Source: Lachnospira pectinoschiza (GTDB lineage Bacteria > Bacillota > Clostridia > Lachnospirales > Lachnospiraceae). From it: 64,000 bases of DNA. The notes under the pieces were generated by a model. That model searched no databases. It saw only the letters and a program-made list of their open reading frames with translations, and had not been told where the DNA came from. Positions 7,956-17,237 of the stretch are shown one piece after another. Positions within the stretch are counted from its first letter, which is position 1; each line of letters begins with the position of its first letter. The stretch lies in NCBI RefSeq assembly GCF_900103815.1, contig NZ_FNHZ01000001.1, forward strand, positions 372,001-436,000, in the 5' to 3' direction. The position numbers and the translations under genes are program-made.

Positions 7956-9770
7956 ATGAGTAAGAAAATCAATTTAAAGAAGAGTGTGTATGAACTTTGT
8001 AATGAATATCCAGAACTTATAGATATAATGTATGAATTAGGTTTTACAGAGGTAACGAAGCCTAAGATTTTAAATACAATGGGCCAGTTAATGACAATTC
8101 CTAAGGGAGCAATTTTGAAAAAAATCGACATGATTGATGTGATTCTTGCCCTAAAGAATAATGGCTTCGAACTTGAAGGAAAGATGCCAGCTTTCGTACA
8201 AAGAAAGTTAGATAAAAAGATGTTAGAGAGGATGGCAGCAGAAGGATTATTTGATGTAGGTGTTGATTCAGATACAGAGGTGAAGCCTACAAAGAAGGTG
8301 GATTCTGAGACTGCCAAGAAGATGTTAGCTGCCCAGCTTCCAAAAAGAAAAGATGCCAATGGCAATGAAGTAAAAGAGCTAGAGCTTGATGAGAGAACTC
8401 TTAAGATTAAGTCTTATGTTGAGCGTCTTTCAAAGGGTGAGGACATTGAATCTGTAAGAAAGGACTTCGTGGAAAATTTTACAGACGTTGATGCAGCAGA
8501 AATTGCTAAGGCTGAGCAGGCCTTAATTGCAGGGGGCACAAAGGTTTCAGATGTACAAAAGCTCTGTGATGTGCACTCAGCCCTATTCCATGGTGCCACA
8601 AGAGAAGAGAAAATCGCCAATGCTGAAAAAGCAGTAGAAGAATCCCTTAAGCGCCAAAGAGAAGCAGGGGCAGAGCTAAAAACCGCCCAGACTCTAGTTG
8701 CACCAAATGGAGCTACAGTATCCTTTGGTTCTCTTGGAAAGGTAGATGTTAAGGAAGCTATGAGCGAATCCTTTGGTATGGGTATTGGATCTAAGTTTAA
8801 AGCAGCACCTGTTAAACGTCAGGATGGCGCCGATAGTATTTACATGGAATTAAGAAAGATTGAAAATCACCCACTTAATACCTTTGCTCTAGAAAACGAG
8901 GCAATATCAAAAGCACTAAAGGAATTAAGAGATGCTATGGATACTAAGGAAAATGTAATGCCTGCCTTAAAGAAGGCTAGAGAAGCTTCAATTCACTATG
9001 CAGAAAAAGGGGATTTATTATATCCAATCCTTAATGTGAAGTATGGTTTTTCTGGCCCTGCCAATGTAATGTGGGGCGTGGATGACGAGATTCGTGACGA
9101 GATGAAATCCCTTTATAATAGCGCCTTAGAAGATGAGGGCTTTTTAACTAATGAGCTTTGGAACCAGAGATTAGATGCAGTAGTTACAAGGGCTGAGGAG
9201 ATGATTTACAAAGAAGAAAATATCCTCTTCCCACTATGCGCTAAGAATTTTACAGAGGAAGACTGGTGCGATATAGCTAGAGATTTCGCAGATTACAAGC
9301 CTTGCCTTATAGGAAGTCGTCCTCTTTGGGAAAAGGCAACTCCTAAGGGCAATATTAAGGATTATAAGCAAGAAGCAGGTAGCGCTAATCTCCCATCAGG
9401 CCGCTTAACTATTGAGCAGCTAGACGCTATGCTTAACACAATTCCTATGGAACTTACCTTTGTTGATGCGGAAAATGTAAATAGATATTTTAATGATGGA
9501 GACGACGTAAAGTTATTTAAGAGACCACTTTCAGCTCTAGGAAGAGAAGTATTCTCATGCCACCCACCTAAAATTGATCCAATGGTAAGAATGATTCTTG
9601 AGGACTTTAAAGAAGGCAGAAGAGACTGTGTAGATGTTTGGACAAGCAGAGACGAAGAACCTGTACTTATTAAGTATATGGCAGTTCGCGATAAGGATAA
9701 AAACTACGTTGGAACACTTGAATGTGTGCAGCCAATGGGATTTGCAAAGAAGCATTTTGAACGCATGTAA
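7956..9770 (+). CDS. DUF438 protein with DUF1858, hemerythrin-like and PAS domains
   Basis: 604 residues. An N-terminal DUF1858-like helical domain (about 6-68) is followed by a DUF438-type region (about 130-230), a hemerythrin-like four-helix bundle (about 295-440, with ENHPLNTFALENEAI and KEENILFPLC) and a C-terminal PAS domain (about 475-600). Such proteins are thought to sense oxygen or redox state. At the site where relatives usually have GEHDEIR this protein has GVDDEIR, so one histidine expected as an iron ligand seems absent. The last codons (GAA CGC ATG TAA) fall inside a dispersed repeat, so the extreme C-terminus may have been created by that repeat. Confidence 0.85.
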   Translation: MSKKINLKKSVYELCNEYPELIDIMYELGFTEVTKPKILNTMGQLMTIPKGAILKKIDMIDVILALKNNGFELEGKMPAFVQRKLDKKMLERMAAEGLFDVGVDSDTEVKPTKKVDSETAKKMLAAQLPKRKDANGNEVKELELDERTLKIKSYVERLSKGEDIESVRKDFVENFTDVDAAEIAKAEQALIAGGTKVSDVQKLCDVHSALFHGATREEKIANAEKAVEESLKRQREAGAELKTAQTLVAPNGATVSFGSLGKVDVKEAMSESFGMGIGSKFKAAPVKRQDGADSIYMELRKIENHPLNTFALENEAISKALKELRDAMDTKENVMPALKKAREASIHYAEKGDLLYPILNVKYGFSGPANVMWGVDDEIRDEMKSLYNSALEDEGFLTNELWNQRLDAVVTRAEEMIYKEENILFPLCAKNFTEEDWCDIARDFADYKPCLIGSRPLWEKATPKGNIKDYKQEAGSANLPSGRLTIEQLDAMLNTIPMELTFVDAENVNRYFNDGDDVKLFKRPLSALGREVFSCHPPKIDPMVRMILEDFKEGRRDCVDVWTSRDEEPVLIKYMAVRDKDKNYVGTLECVQPMGFAKKHFERM

Positions 9771-9825
9771 GCAATCCACTGCGTTCATGAGGAAGTAGCG
9801 AAGCGGATTTAGAATGTCCGCTTTA
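9759..9825 (+). repeat. Short copy of the multi-hairpin dispersed repeat
   Basis: It has the two outer parts of the 160-bp element found at 16645-16802 and 42347-42507: GAACGCATGTAAGCAATC joined directly to CACTGCGTTCATGAGG and then to the segment ending GTCCGCTTTA. The internal hairpin section of about 90 bp is missing. It overlaps the stop codon of the DUF438 gene. Confidence 0.85.
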
Positions 9826-10032
9826 CCGTTGTGTACATTAAAGATTAATTATATAAAGCCAATGCCCTAAAATGGCTGATAATGAAAAAATTCACTTTAG
9901 ATAAAAAGGCAAATTTCAAGCATATGGTTAATTTTATAAAGTATTTTTTGAATTGCATTAAAAATATTGCCTAAAGACGCCTTTTTTGTTAAGATAATGA
10001 ACGAAAAACACATTTGAAAGAGGATCGTATAA

Positions 10033-11277
10033 ATGAAAAAGAAAAAGTTATCATTATCAGCCAAGATTTTTATTGCCTTGGTTTTAGGAATTATAGCTGG
10101 TATTGCATTTACAGCAAAACCAGAAATTGCAACAACTTATATTAAGCCTTTTGGTACAATTTTCCTTAACTTAGTTAAGTGGGTAGTTGGTCCATTAGTA
10201 TTCTTCTCAATCATGAGCGGCGTGCTCTCAATGAAGGATATTAAGAAGGTTGGTTCAATCGGTATTAAGACAGTGCTTTACTACATGTGTACAACAGCCT
10301 TAGCTATTACAATAGGCCTTGTATTTGCTAATCTCTTTAAGGGAATTTTCACAGTAGTAGAGACTACAGATTTAACTTATGAAGCTTCTTCAAGCGTAAG
10401 TTTCATGGATACTTTAGTAGGTATTTTCCCATCTAACTTTGTTCAGCCTTTCGTTGAGGCTAACATGCTTCAGATTATCGTAGCTTCATTAATTATTGGT
10501 TTCGCATTATTACTTATTAACGACAACAGTGAGAAGCAGAGAGATTTTAGTTTAGTAGATACTATTAATGACATCTTCTTAAAGGCTATGGAGATGATTA
10601 TTAACCTTTCACCAATCGGTGTATTTTGCTTACTTTGTCCAGTAGTTGCTGAGAATGGTCCAGCAGTACTTGGTTCCCTTGCTAAGGTATTACTTGTAGC
10701 TTACCTTGCATACTTAATCCATATGATAGTTGTTTACTCGGCTACAGTGTCAACATTTGCTAAGATTTCACCACTTAAGTTCTTTAAGGAGATGTTACCA
10801 GCTATCATGTTCTCCTTCTCATCAGCTTCTTCAGTTGGTACACTTCCAATCAACATGGAATGTACAGAAAAGCTTGGTGCAGACAAGGATGTTTCATCTT
10901 TCATCCTTCCACTAGGAGCAACAATTAACATGGATGGTACAGCGATTTACCAGGGTGTTTGTTCAATCTTTATCGCTGCTTGTTATGGTGTGAATTTAAC
11001 TCTACCACAGATGCTTACAATCGTACTTACAGCAACTCTTGCTTCAATCGGTACAGCTGGTGTTCCAGGTGCCGGAATGGTAATGCTTGCTATGGTATTA
11101 CAGGCTGTAGGCCTTCCAGTTGAAGGTATTGCCTTAGTAGCTGGTGTGGATAGAATTTTCGATATGGGACGTACAACAGTTAATATCACAGGTGATGCAT
11201 CATGTGCAGTAATTGTTTCAGCCCTTGAAAGACGTAAAAAGGAAAGAAAGCTAGCCAAAGAATTAGCTTCTAACTAA
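10033..11277 (+). CDS. Dicarboxylate/amino acid:cation symporter
   Basis: 414 residues of the DAACS (glutamate transporter fold) family. Visible hallmarks are the serine-rich re-entrant loop SFSSASSVGTLP (about 255-266), the NMDGT sodium/substrate motif in ATINMDGTAIYQG (about 296-308) and the second hairpin SIGTAGVPGAGMVML. It imports glutamate, aspartate or C4-dicarboxylates with Na+ or H+; the sequence does not settle which. It is flanked by its own leader and a bidirectional terminator, so it is probably monocistronic. Confidence 0.93.
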   Translation: MKKKKLSLSAKIFIALVLGIIAGIAFTAKPEIATTYIKPFGTIFLNLVKWVVGPLVFFSIMSGVLSMKDIKKVGSIGIKTVLYYMCTTALAITIGLVFANLFKGIFTVVETTDLTYEASSSVSFMDTLVGIFPSNFVQPFVEANMLQIIVASLIIGFALLLINDNSEKQRDFSLVDTINDIFLKAMEMIINLSPIGVFCLLCPVVAENGPAVLGSLAKVLLVAYLAYLIHMIVVYSATVSTFAKISPLKFFKEMLPAIMFSFSSASSVGTLPINMECTEKLGADKDVSSFILPLGATINMDGTAIYQGVCSIFIAACYGVNLTLPQMLTIVLTATLASIGTAGVPGAGMVMLAMVLQAVGLPVEGIALVAGVDRIFDMGRTTVNITGDASCAVIVSALERRKKERKLAKELASN

Positions 11278-11307
11278 TTATACTTTATATCAAATTAATA
11301 ACCAAAA

Positions 11308-11342
11308 CAAAGAAAGACCTCTATTGTAGAGGTCTTTCTTTG
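11308..11342. terminator. Bidirectional intrinsic terminator
   Basis: AAAGAAAGACCTCT pairs with AGAGGTCTTTCTTT around a 5-nt loop. It serves the symporter gene on + and the convergent glycosyltransferase gene on -. Confidence 0.85.
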
Positions 11343-11370
11343 CGTTATGATGATCTTTATTTTATCAGTT

Positions 11371-12345
11371 CTAGTGCTTATTCATATTTCTTCCACCAAT
11401 CCATATGTGATTCTTTCTAAGGCTTCTATCACGCCAAATTGGATAAAGATAAATTTGTAGGAATAGCTTTAAAGTTAACTTATTAAGTCCATTTTCCTTA
11501 TAAAAACTCATTAAAAGACTACGAAGCTTTCTCTCTTCCTCAAGGAAGCCCTCAGCATGAGCGCCTGCAGCAAATCTATTAAGAAGGCTTATAAGAGCCT
11601 CATTTATGCCCTTAAACTCCCTCTCATCACTAATAAGCCTCTTAGCATAGACAATGTGCTCCTTGCAGGCAAGATACATGCCCTCGTAAATGTCCTTACT
11701 TACTGTGGTCATGACGCTATTTTCATGGAATCTGTGGTAAATAAGCTTATTATCAAGAATGGCCCCCTTAGTGATTCGCTTGGAAAGCTCAATGTTAAAG
11801 ATTCTATCCTCCATGACGCATTCCCTAAAGACAATGTCCTTTAAGATACTGCGCTTATAGAGCTTGTTCCAGATTCTAGCAATAACAAGATCCTCATAAG
11901 TTAAGGTTGTAAGATAGTCCTTATTATTTAGAAAATGTTTAATTGTCGGAGCGTCATAGCTGATTATTTCAGGCTTACTGCCGTCTTTAAAATCATTTTC
12001 ATAACAAGCCACTAAGTCTAAATTATTCTTAGTTAGGGTCTCGTATAGGAATTCAAGAGTTTGAGGGGACATAAAATCATCGCTGTCAATAAAGAAGACA
12101 TAGTCGCCAGTTGCTTTATCTAATGCGTAATTCCTTGTCTTAGAATATCCAGAATTTTCTTTGTAGAAATATTTAAATCTAGAATCGGTTGATGTCCATT
12201 TTTTACAAATATTAGCTGTGCTATCAATGGAACCATCATCTATCATAATGACCTCAAAGTCAGTAAAAGTCTGGGCTTTGATACTTTCAAAAAGTTCCTC
12301 GAGATATTTTTCACTGTTATAAATAGGAATAAGTATACTAATCAT
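11371..12345 (-). CDS. Family 2 glycosyltransferase
   Basis: 324 residues with the GT-A fold opening ISILIPIYNSEKYLEELFESI, the VIMIDDGSIDSTANIC nucleotide-binding stretch and a DSDD metal motif (FFIDSDDFMS). The family transfers sugars from nucleotide sugars to surface polysaccharides or teichoic acid precursors. An in-frame ATG five codons upstream exists, but GGGAGGAAAAA lies immediately before the chosen ATG and decides the start. It stands alone, convergent with the symporter gene, and the acceptor is unknown. Confidence 0.88.
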   Translation of the reverse strand: MISILIPIYNSEKYLEELFESIKAQTFTDFEVIMIDDGSIDSTANICKKWTSTDSRFKYFYKENSGYSKTRNYALDKATGDYVFFIDSDDFMSPQTLEFLYETLTKNNLDLVACYENDFKDGSKPEIISYDAPTIKHFLNNKDYLTTLTYEDLVIARIWNKLYKRSILKDIVFRECVMEDRIFNIELSKRITKGAILDNKLIYHRFHENSVMTTVSKDIYEGMYLACKEHIVYAKRLISDEREFKGINEALISLLNRFAAGAHAEGFLEEERKLRSLLMSFYKENGLNKLTLKLFLQIYLYPIWRDRSLRKNHIWIGGRNMNKH

Positions 12346-12540
12346 TTTTTCCTCCCACATATTGTGTCTCTTGTTTAAGTGATTGTTTTAAGATTATGGC
12401 AAAATAGGCCTAAAAGTCCTTAAAACAAGAAAAAGTCTAGCATAAGCTAGCTTATAATAATTGTAAAAAAAGGACATAGTTTGATTTTTGAGAAACTTTG
12501 TGTAAAATAGTACTGAAAAAAGTTAAAGGGGTGGCATATT

Positions 12541-13125
12541 ATGACGAAACTGATGAAACACTTAACCAATATAGGAATTGCAATTTTAATAGTCTTTTTT
12601 ATATTCTCTTTCTGTAGCAGTTTTTATGACTTGGTTATTGATAATGAGATACATACTGCAACTGTAACTATATCAGAGAAGTGCAAGAAAAAAATACAAT
12701 ATGGACATAGAGAAAGAGTAAGAGGTCACTATATGCTTGCTTATGACAGTGCAGGTAATATATATAAAATTAATGATTGGAATGCAGAAGTAGGAGATGT
12801 GATTACAATTTATACTAACAATACTCAGTATAATAGTTCAGATCCTCAGTGGTATACCTCAAAATCTGAATTAACCACAAGTAAAGTGATTTATTTAGTC
12901 ACATCCATTCTCTTTTTACTTCTAGTTATAGGACTTAAGAAGAAACAAAGAAAGGTGTTTGCAAGAAAAGAAGCTAAAGATAAGGCTATGAGAGAGGAAG
13001 AAAGTAGACAGTGGCAGCAATGGCAGACACCACAGCAAAATCAGCAACCACAGCAGCTTAATACTCAATTTAACAATCAAAATTACAATAATAACAACTA
13101 TAACAATTCTTATAATCAAAAATAA
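12541..13125 (+). CDS. Membrane protein of unknown function with Q/N-rich tail
   Basis: 194 residues: an N-terminal membrane helix (about 11-33), an extracytoplasmic stretch of about 80 residues resembling a DUF3592-type small beta domain (AYDSAGNIYKINDWNAEVGDVITIYTN), a second helix (about 113-131), then a basic segment and a tail from about residue 150 made almost entirely of Q, N and Y. The tail is low complexity. AAAGGGGTGGCATATT precedes the ATG. It is a single gene closed by a terminator. No function can be assigned. Confidence 0.7.
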   Translation: MTKLMKHLTNIGIAILIVFFIFSFCSSFYDLVIDNEIHTATVTISEKCKKKIQYGHRERVRGHYMLAYDSAGNIYKINDWNAEVGDVITIYTNNTQYNSSDPQWYTSKSELTTSKVIYLVTSILFLLLVIGLKKKQRKVFARKEAKDKAMREEESRQWQQWQTPQQNQQPQQLNTQFNNQNYNNNNYNNSYNQK

Positions 13126-13138
13126 AATTGTAATAAAA

Positions 13139-13174
13139 GGACATCCTATCGCTGTGATAGGATGTCTTATTTTT
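13139..13174. terminator. Bidirectional intrinsic terminator
   Basis: GGACATCCTATC pairs with GATAGGATGTC. It has T-rich sequence on the + side and A-rich sequence on the other, between convergent genes. Confidence 0.8.
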
Positions 13175-13188
13175 ACAATAATCCAATT

Positions 13189-14013
13189 CTACTTTAACTC
13201 TAAATAAATCGGTGCGTGATCCTGACGTTCACCAGAATCCACCATCTCTGAAGAAACTAGGCTATCCTTTAATCTGTCGCTAATAAGGAAGTAGTCAATT
13301 CTCCAGCCTGAGTTGTTAATCTTACTTGTCTTAATTCTTTGTGACCACCATGAATAGCAGCCCTTTTCCTCTGGATGAGTATAGCGGAAGCTATCTGTAA
13401 AGCCCTTTGCTAATAGATTAGTAAAGCCTTCTCTTTCCTCATCTGTAAAGCCTGCTGACATATGATTGCTAGCAGGATTGGCAAGGTCGATTTCAGTGTG
13501 GGCTACATTGTAGTCACCACAGGCAATAACAGGCTTTGTCTGATCAAGCTTGGCAAGATAGTTAGCGTAACATTTGTCCCATTCCTGACGAAGAGCTAGA
13601 CGCTTAAGTCCATCTCCGGCATTAGGGGTATAAACAAGGTTGAAGAAATAGTCCTCAAGCTCTAGAGTAATCATTCTACCCTCATCATCCATAGTGTCAG
13701 GAGCTCCAATCTTTGGGAAACTAGCCTTAACCTGCATGTCTTTTTTATACAAAACCATAGTTCCTGCATAGCCCTTTCTAGCTGGTGGGCAAGAACTTAC
13801 AAATTCATAGTTATAATCTGGGAAGAAAGCCTTAAGTGCAGTTTCCTGCTTAGTATTCATGCCTGTGGCTGGAAGCTTTGTTTCCTGAATTGCTATAAGG
13901 TCGGCGTCTTTGTCTGCAATAGTCTTTAAAACTTCTCTTGTAAGGAGAGCTCTGTTGCTATCACTTGTAAGAGCAGCATTTAAAGAATCAATATTCCATG
14001 AAATAAACTTCAT
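13189..14013 (-). CDS. xth: Exodeoxyribonuclease III family AP endonuclease
   Basis: 274 residues of the endonuclease/exonuclease/phosphatase fold. Motifs in order: FISWNIDSLNAAL, IQETKLP (metal-binding glutamate), CGDYNVAHTEIDLANP and the C-terminal DYFLISDRLKDS with DHAPIYLEL (catalytic histidine). It cleaves DNA at abasic sites for base-excision repair. AAGGAGAAAATTT precedes the ATG. The gene is transcribed alone on the minus strand. Confidence 0.92.
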   Translation of the reverse strand: MKFISWNIDSLNAALTSDSNRALLTREVLKTIADKDADLIAIQETKLPATGMNTKQETALKAFFPDYNYEFVSSCPPARKGYAGTMVLYKKDMQVKASFPKIGAPDTMDDEGRMITLELEDYFFNLVYTPNAGDGLKRLALRQEWDKCYANYLAKLDQTKPVIACGDYNVAHTEIDLANPASNHMSAGFTDEEREGFTNLLAKGFTDSFRYTHPEEKGCYSWWSQRIKTSKINNSGWRIDYFLISDRLKDSLVSSEMVDSGERQDHAPIYLELK

Positions 14014-14278
14014 AAATTTTCTCCTTTTTAAATAAGCTAATTTTATTCTAACATAGGCTTTTAGCTAAATAAAGCGGACATTTAGATTGTACTAAAATAA
14101 AAAAATAGCTCTAAATCCAGTAAAATAGCGAATTTCTTAAAAGTTATATAAATTTATATGGGTAAATCCTAAAATTTATGCTATACTAGGTACGCGGACA
14201 AATGTCTTTACTAGAAATACATTTTCGCAAAAGCAAAATTTATAATGTGGGAAAAATTTTATTTTTTAGGAGGTTTTT

Positions 14279-14740
14279 ATGAAGATAGCAATGGCTAATG
14301 ATCATGCTGGTACAGCAATGAAAGAAGAAATCAAAAAGTATTTATTGGAAAATGGATACGAAGTAGAAGACTTTGGAACCTACGACGAAAAATCCTGCGA
14401 CCTTTCAGATTTCGTTTACCCTGCAAGTCTTGCAGTAGCCAAAGGTGAATGTGAAAGAGGAATTTTTTGCGATGGCGTAGGATATGGAAGTGCCTTAATC
14501 GCCAATAAGATTAATGGTTGTTATGCAGCGGTTTGCCAAGATCTCCTATGTGCAACACTTGCAAGACAGCACACAGATTCTAACATTCTTTGTTTAGGCG
14601 CTAAGATCATTGGAGGACTTATGGCCATGGAAGTTGTTAAAACTTGGCTAAACACAGATCCTTTAATGGAAGAGAAATACCGTAACAGAGTAAGAAAGGT
14701 CTGTGAAATCAACGATAAGCATTGCGTCCCAGTTAAGTAA
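14279..14740 (+). CDS. RpiB/LacAB family sugar-phosphate isomerase
   Basis: 153 residues with the family start IAMANDHAGTAMKEEI (ribose-5-phosphate isomerase B type) and a NANDH-like substrate loop. The usual CGTGxG segment is replaced by CDGVGYGSALIANK, keeping the catalytic cysteine but altering the following loop. The enzyme interconverts aldose and ketose phosphates such as ribose-5-P and ribulose-5-P. The divergent loop means another pentose or hexose phosphate is possible. AGGAGGTTTTT precedes the ATG. An extended -10 TGCTATACT lies about 95 bp upstream. Confidence 0.85.
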   Translation: MKIAMANDHAGTAMKEEIKKYLLENGYEVEDFGTYDEKSCDLSDFVYPASLAVAKGECERGIFCDGVGYGSALIANKINGCYAAVCQDLLCATLARQHTDSNILCLGAKIIGGLMAMEVVKTWLNTDPLMEEKYRNRVRKVCEINDKHCVPVK

Positions 14741-14867
14741 ACCAAAGCTTAGGCACATTTTTATATCCCGGTTTAATTAGGAGAAGGCTTACCATCCTAA
14801 ATTTTAGAAAATGTGTGAACGACAACAAGGTAAAGCTATCAAAACAATTTATTTAGGAGATTATTTT

Positions 14868-16349
14868 ATGTTACACTCAATTAATGACTTTCTTGTAACT
14901 CTAGATGGCTATGTTTGGGGTATGCCCCTCATAGTTTTAATCTTATTTACAGGCTTGCTACTAACAATCAGACTTCACGGAATGCAATTTTCTAAAATCG
15001 GCATGGGCTTTAGACTCATGTTTAAGAATGATAAGTCTGGTAAACAAGGTGAAGTATCAAGCTTTGCAGCGCTATGTACAGCACTTTCAGCAACAATTGG
15101 AACCGGTAATATTGTAGGTGTTGCAACAGCAATTTGTGCAGGTGGTCCAGGAGCCCTATTCTGGATGTGGCTTGCAGCATTAGTAGGAACAGGCACAAAG
15201 TATGCAGAATGTATGCTTGCTGTTAAGTATAGAAGCGAAGCAAAAGATGGTCATATTATTGGTGGACCATTTTACTATATTGAGAAGGGCATGGGCCCTA
15301 AGTGGAAATGGCTTGCAAAGATTTTCGCAGTATTTGGCGTAATGGTAGGTCTTTTCGGTATTGGTACATTTACACAGATCAATGGTATTACATCAGCAGT
15401 TAAGAACTTCTTTGATCCAAACACTGTTAATACAGTTTCAATCCTTGGTATGGATTATTCAGTAGCTACAGTAGTTTCAGGCGTTATCCTTACTGTCTGT
15501 GTAGCCTTAGTTCTTATTGGTGGTTTAAAGAGAATTTCTTCAGTAGCACAGGTAGTTGTGCCATTTATGGCTATTTTATACATCGCATTTGGTGTACTTA
15601 TCCTTTTACTTAACTTTACTAAGATTCCAGATGCTTTCCTTCAGATTTTCCAGGGTGCTTTTGGTCTTAGAGCTGCAGCCGGTGGTGCACTTGGTGCCAT
15701 GGTTATGGCTATGCAGAAAGGTATCGCAAGAGGTATCTTCTCAAACGAAGCAGGTATTGGTTCAGCTCCAATCGCAGCAGCAGCCGCTCAGGTTGACGAG
15801 CCAGTTGAGCAGGGCCTTGTATCTATGCTTGGTACAGTAATTGATACACTTATGATTTGTACAATGACAGGTCTTGCAATTATTATTACAGGCGCTTGGC
15901 AGGTGGAAGGCTTAGAAGGTGCGGCAGTTACTACATTTGCTTTCCAGAACGGACTCCCATTCCCAGCAGTGGTTTCATCCTTCGTGCTTATGCTTTGCCT
16001 AGTATTCTTCGCCTTCACAACTATTCTTGGTTGGGACTACTATTCAGAGCGTTGCCTTGAGTACTTAACTAACGAGAATACTAAGGTTGTAAATGTTTAT
16101 AGATGGATTTACATCGCTTGCGTATTCATCGGGCCTTACATGACAGTTAGCGCAGTTTGGACAATTGCAGATATCGTTAACGGTCTTATGGCAATTCCAA
16201 ACCTTATTGCCCTTATTGCTCTTTCAGGTGTGGTTTCTGCTGAAACTAAGAAGTACTTCGATAAGAAGAAGGCTGAGAAAGTTGCTAATTTAGCTAATAA
16301 GGTTACAAGCATTAACAATAAGCTTGATGACGAAAGTGCAGTGTCATAA
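14868..16349 (+). CDS. Alanine/glycine:cation symporter family protein
   Basis: 493 residues with about 11 membrane segments. Family features include GTGNIVGVATAICAGGPGA (about 79-97) and NEAGIGSAPIAAAAA (about 288-302), both sodium/amino acid binding regions of AGCS carriers. It imports alanine or glycine with Na+. The frame is open for 19 codons further upstream, but TTAGGAGAT sits before this ATG and the hydrophobic start fits. The C-terminus is a lysine/asparagine-rich cytoplasmic tail. A terminator follows about 110 bp later. Confidence 0.92.
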   Translation: MLHSINDFLVTLDGYVWGMPLIVLILFTGLLLTIRLHGMQFSKIGMGFRLMFKNDKSGKQGEVSSFAALCTALSATIGTGNIVGVATAICAGGPGALFWMWLAALVGTGTKYAECMLAVKYRSEAKDGHIIGGPFYYIEKGMGPKWKWLAKIFAVFGVMVGLFGIGTFTQINGITSAVKNFFDPNTVNTVSILGMDYSVATVVSGVILTVCVALVLIGGLKRISSVAQVVVPFMAILYIAFGVLILLLNFTKIPDAFLQIFQGAFGLRAAAGGALGAMVMAMQKGIARGIFSNEAGIGSAPIAAAAAQVDEPVEQGLVSMLGTVIDTLMICTMTGLAIIITGAWQVEGLEGAAVTTFAFQNGLPFPAVVSSFVLMLCLVFFAFTTILGWDYYSERCLEYLTNENTKVVNVYRWIYIACVFIGPYMTVSAVWTIADIVNGLMAIPNLIALIALSGVVSAETKKYFDKKKAEKVANLANKVTSINNKLDDESAVS

Positions 16350-16460
16350 GAACTAATTATTTTTTGTGAAAATGTGTCACGGCCTAAAGTTAAGAAGGAA
16401 ACTTTAGACTAAGAAGCTAAAGGAAACAAATTTTAGAAAAATTAAATAAGAATAACTTTC

Positions 16461-16503
16461 AACTCCTAGAGTCAGTATTTATCTGGCTTTAGGAGTTTTT
16501 TAT
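16461..16503 (+). terminator. Intrinsic terminator
   Basis: AACTCCTA pairs with TTAGGAGTT (with an inner CAG/CTG pairing), followed by TTTTTATT. Confidence 0.8.
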
Positions 16504-16556
16504 TGCCTGGAAATTTAAGAGTTTTTAGAAAAGTTAATTAAATTTGGAAACTAATA

Positions 16557-16585
16557 TTGACATACTACGACGGTCGTAGTATATT
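16557..16585 (+). promoter_or_regulatory. Promoter of the PadR operon
   Basis: A consensus -35 TTGACA (16557-16562) is separated by exactly 17 bp from the -10 TATATT (16580-16585). The spacer is filled by the first operator palindrome, so a bound repressor would block RNA polymerase. Confidence 0.75.
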
Positions 16586-16619
16586 TACTTTGATAGACGT
16601 ACTACGACAGCCGTAGTAC
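16562..16619. promoter_or_regulatory. Tandem palindromic operators, probably for PadR
   Basis: TACTACGACGGTCGTAGTA (16563-16581) is a perfect palindrome inside the promoter spacer. A second copy, TACTACGACAGCCGTAGTA, lies at 16600-16618 with one mismatch, and a half-site TAGTCGTAGG follows at about 16622. The spacing between centres is about 37 bp. The downstream PadR protein is the natural candidate ligand (inference). Confidence 0.7.
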
Positions 16620-16644
16620 GATAGTCGTAGGAGATATAATGTAT

Positions 16645-16802
16645 AGCGGACATTCGGAATCCGCTTCGCTACTCCCTCATGAACGCAGTGGCACTTTGTG
16701 CCACATGTCAGAAGGGGCTTTAACCCCTTCTGACACTAGTAAGCTTTATACCCCCGCTTAAAGCTTACGCTTTTGAAGCGGGGGATTGCTTACACTGTGT
16801 TC
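16645..16802 (-). repeat. Multi-hairpin dispersed repeat, full copy B
   Basis: A 158-bp element, reverse complement of 42347-42507. Read on the minus strand it starts GAACACAGTGTAAGCAATC. It contains three perfect or near-perfect hairpins: the CCCCCGCTT/AAGCGGGGG stem, the TGTCAGAAGGGG/CCCCTTCTGACA stem and GTGGCA/TGCCAC. It ends with the AGCGGA/TCCGCT stem. It sits in the 5' leader between the operator-bearing promoter and the padR start codon. Confidence 0.9.
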
Positions 16803-16840
16803 AAATTAAAGATACATTTTCAAAACTAGGAGGTGATCTA

Positions 16841-17182
16841 ATGGTTGAGATAAGTAGTGACGTGATCCGCGGTTACAACGACACTATGATTTTGTATATC
16901 CTCTTAAAGGAGCCATCTTACGGTTACGAGATTTCAAAGCAGATTAAGGAAATCTCAGAGGAGAAATATACAATAAAAGAAACAACCCTATATTCAGCAT
17001 TTAATCGATTAGAGAAGAATGGCTATATTGAATCCTTTGTGGCTAATAAAGATTCTGAAGGAACTGCTAAGAAGAGAACCTATTATAGAATTACAGAAGC
17101 AGGCCTTGAATACTATAAGGAGAAATGTCTTGAATGGGATTTAATTAAAGAAGTGGTGAATAAATTTACAAAAAATTATTAA
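16841..17182 (+). CDS. PadR family transcriptional regulator
   Basis: 113 residues forming a PadR-type winged helix: MILYILLKEPSYGYEISKQI, ETTLYSAFNRLEKNGYIES and TYYRITEAGLEYY, then a short C-terminal dimerisation helix. AGGAGGTGATCTA precedes the ATG. It heads a putative five-gene operon of membrane proteins. PadR proteins paired with this kind of membrane gene usually repress their own operon, and palindromes lie in the promoter. The inducer is unknown. Confidence 0.9.
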   Translation: MVEISSDVIRGYNDTMILYILLKEPSYGYEISKQIKEISEEKYTIKETTLYSAFNRLEKNGYIESFVANKDSEGTAKKRTYYRITEAGLEYYKEKCLEWDLIKEVVNKFTKNY

Positions 17183-17237
17183 AATACTAAATTATTAATA
17201 ATTCCTTAATAAAACTATATTAAAATTAGCAATGCGT

